A stretch of 13,519 nucleotides of DNA from the NCBI GenBank assembly GCA_046730475.1, contig JBKPIY010000100.1, forward strand, positions 1-13,519, given 5' to 3'. A model generated the notes under the pieces. That model was not told the origin of the DNA. It searched no databases and saw only the letters and a program-made list of their open reading frames with translations. The translations under genes were made by a program, and so were the position numbers. Shown here piece after piece: positions 13,288 through 13,519 of this stretch. How positions within the stretch are numbered: the stretch's first letter is position 1; each line of letters starts with the position of its first letter. Source of the stretch: JBKPIY01 sp046730475. Lineage in GTDB: Bacteria > Actinomycetota > Thermoleophilia > Solirubrobacterales > 70-9.

Positions 13288-13519
13288 CTACTTGGTGTGG
13301 TCGTTGATCAAATTCTGGAGCGCGTTGATCTGGTCCTGGACCGTGTCCTTGATCTGGTTCTCGATGTTGATCTTGTTCGAATTGCTGCTGGTGGTCAGGA
13401 CCACGACGCCCGCCACCACCGCGGCGAGGAGGAGGAGGACGATCACCCCGGCCAGGTTCCGGGCGGCCCGGGTGGCGCCGCCCCTTCGCCTCGCGGCCGC
13501 AGGAGCGGGGCGGCGGGGC
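13288..13519 (-). CDS. C-terminal part of a single-span membrane protein (partial, runs off the right edge)
   Basis: An open minus-strand frame enters from the right edge and stops at TAG (13288-13290), covering 76 complete codons. It encodes a basic, proline/alanine/arginine-rich stretch (including PAAARRRGG-like residues), then a clear membrane span, NLAGVIVLLLLAAVVAGVVV, then about 35 residues ending IKDTVQDQINALQNLINDHTK. In that tail I, V and L recur every three or four positions, as in an amphipathic or coiled-coil helix. By the positive-inside rule the basic part is cytoplasmic and the tail is outside. I do not recognise the family. It could be a small envelope protein or the end of a larger RodZ-like anchor. 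The start lies outside the window. Confidence 0.72.
   Translation of the reverse strand, partial: PRRPAPAAARRRGGATRAARNLAGVIVLLLLAAVVAGVVVLTTSSNSNKINIENQIKDTVQDQINALQNLINDHTK

Overview
This is a high-GC chromosomal window carrying core housekeeping genes. The gene set, the GC-rich codon use and the uvrC-rapZ / gap-pgk-tpiA neighbourhood point to an actinobacterium (Actinomycetota). A deep-branching class such as Thermoleophilia (Solirubrobacterales or Gaiellales) is my best guess, from gene order and protein style only, without any database search.

Layout. 1-137: short GC-rich flank with three small hairpins behind a minus-strand gene. 138-1430 (-): lipoprotein substrate-binding component of a branched-chain amino-acid-type ABC importer, with no permease or ATPase partner in the window. 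1431-1634: divergent intergenic region. 1635-4576 (+): uvrC and rapZ, overlapping by 4 nt and followed by a terminator-like hairpin. 4651-6353 (+): a two-gene ABC-2 exporter (ATPase plus permease, 4-nt overlap). 6472-6831 (+): a small VOC/glyoxalase-fold protein. 6915-11453 (+): the lower-glycolysis block gap-pgk-tpiA-gpmI, tightly packed, with the last three genes overlapping or nearly so. 11454-11568: an unusually AT-rich promoter and leader for a small heat-shock protein (11569-12042, +). 12067-13266 (+): tgt, tRNA-guanine transglycosylase. 13288-13519 (-): the 3' end of a gene for a single-span membrane protein that runs off the right edge.

How it fits together. Gap, Pgk, TpiA and GpmI interconvert triose phosphates and carry glyceraldehyde-3-phosphate to 2-phosphoglycerate. 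UvrC is the dual-incision nuclease of nucleotide excision repair. RapZ is a nucleotide-binding regulator. In better-studied actinobacteria uvrC and rapZ are usually followed by yvcK and whiA before gap. Here that slot holds the exporter pair and the VOC gene, and gpmI follows tpiA where secG often sits.

The most interesting signals are regulatory. Three genes without a Shine-Dalgarno sequence (uvrC, the exporter ATPase, tgt) each have a TANNNT box exactly 7 nt before the start codon, the signature of leaderless mRNAs. The hsp20 leader has a consensus sigma-70 promoter overlapped by an HspR/HAIR-like repeat, then a hairpin that would hide the ribosome-binding site, resembling an RNA thermometer. 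I found no mobile element, CRISPR array, tRNA or rRNA, and no convincing new multigene system.
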